Of a stretch of 40,785 nt of DNA, positions 40,167-40,785 are shown piece after piece. The stretch spans positions 199,456 to 240,240 of the forward strand of contig MNCI01021389.1 in assembly GCA_015680685.1 (NCBI GenBank). Direction: 5' to 3'. This stretch comes from Gnetum montanum (Eukaryota > Streptophyta > Gnetopsida > Gnetales > Gnetaceae). The first letter of the stretch is position 1; every line of letters starts with the position of its first letter. Both the position numbers and the translations under genes were made by a program. The notes beneath the pieces were generated by a model. The model was not told the DNA's origin. It saw only the letters and a list, made by a program, of their open reading frames with translations, and ran no database searches.

Positions 40167-40785
40167 TGATGGGACGTGATATCGTATACGCGATATCGCG
40201 GCACATCGCCAAATCTATAAATAAGAGGTGGCTATCCCTTATTTGGTCATCTAGATCTAGACCTTAGCCAAAATTTTGCCATTTTTCCATTCCAGAGTTA
40301 GAATAATTTCCATGTGCCCACAGTAGGAGTCCCAAAGTGAATGGATCTTTATTCGAGCAATTTTGTACCTAAGCACATAATTATGTATGACAATAAAGAC
40401 GAACTTTTGGATAAACCTTGCAGTGCATGGACTAAGTTAATGAGGATTTAATTATTGTTAATTTTTTAAATGCTTTCTTAGGACTTAATCTCTCTTAACC
40501 CTTAATTCTCATAGTTAATTGCATTCAGTATGACCGCTTCGAGCACGTGTGTTATGCTTGGTAATCCCAGTAACAAATAGCGTTTGGTAATCCTAGCAGC
40601 GTTGCATTAGTTCAGGGTGTCAAACGGCAAGTGGGAACGGATACTAATGCTAGGATCATCAAGGCTTAGTTAGTTAAAGTTAGTTACTTAGTCTCTTCAC
40701 CCTTTCCTCTCTTAGCATAGGCGATAAAACATAAAAGATATAAAAATCATATACCTCAAGTTCACTTAACCATACAACCATGAAA
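40167..40785 (+). repeat. LTR cut by the window end (Element 1 subfamily)
   Basis: It starts TGATGGGACGTGATATCG. The U3 palindrome CGCGATATCGCG at 40189-40200 is followed 15 bases later by TATAAATAAG at 40216. Its R/U5 blocks ('ggataaaccttgcagtgcatgga') match Element 1 LTRs. No polypurine tract precedes it, so it is a nested solo LTR or the 5' LTR of another element. The left flank is CTAAG. Confidence 0.85.

Overview
The window is nuclear DNA from a land plant with a large, retrotransposon-packed genome. The evidence is a Golgi GT34 cell-wall glycosyltransferase gene, LTR retrotransposons with a tRNA-Asp-type primer site, and degenerate LINEs, all in AT-rich DNA. The lineage cannot be fixed. 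The GC-rich intronless gene fits GC-bimodal plants, and the LINE with an L1/jockey-like ORF1 tail hints at a non-grass, possibly early-diverging lineage. Both are inferences only. There is no bacterial-style operon, CRISPR array or RNA gene.

Layout. 1-160 is the end of an LTR. About 1240-3560 is a decayed minus-strand LINE (ORF1 end, endonuclease, reverse transcriptase). 3832-4843 is a reverse solo LTR carrying hairpin-forming tandem repeats. About 4844-6300 is a decayed Ty3/gypsy element with an iMet-type primer site. 6437-6672 is a foldback pair, and 6890-7985 holds dispersed 49-bp minisatellite units. 8960-10200 holds tandem repeats of about 310-350 bp just 3' of the one clear host gene, the GT34 glycosyltransferase at 10272-11645 (minus strand), which lies in a sharp GC island reaching to about 12250. 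12250-14620 is AT-rich spacer with a LINE-like tail.

From 14621 onward nearly everything is nested retrotransposon. A minus-strand LINE (15431-15668 plus 24862-25873) is split by Element 1 (15669-24856, TSD GCTAC) and abuts a solo LTR (14621-15430, TSD AACAT). Element 1 keeps gag and protease but has lost RT, RNase H and integrase. Its 3' region carries a 2.26-kb insert (21311-23572, TSD ATTTC) that holds an apparently intact gene for a secreted eight-cysteine protein. Element 2 (plus strand, from 25874) is split by Element M (minus strand, 28391-38477), which holds the only pol region here. Element M is itself interrupted by the 3' part of a plus-strand Element 3 (about 34430-36715), which has an extra coiled-coil ORF between pol and the 3' LTR. 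A further LTR begins at 40167 and runs off the window.

The tRNA-Asp-type primer site and the FMDD reverse transcriptase box place Elements 1, 2 and M in the Athila/Tat side of Ty3/gypsy. All coding copies carry stops or frameshifts. The two features most likely to be functional host genes are the GT34 gene and the eight-cysteine gene. All sequence comparisons are by eye, so divergence estimates and exact edges are approximate.
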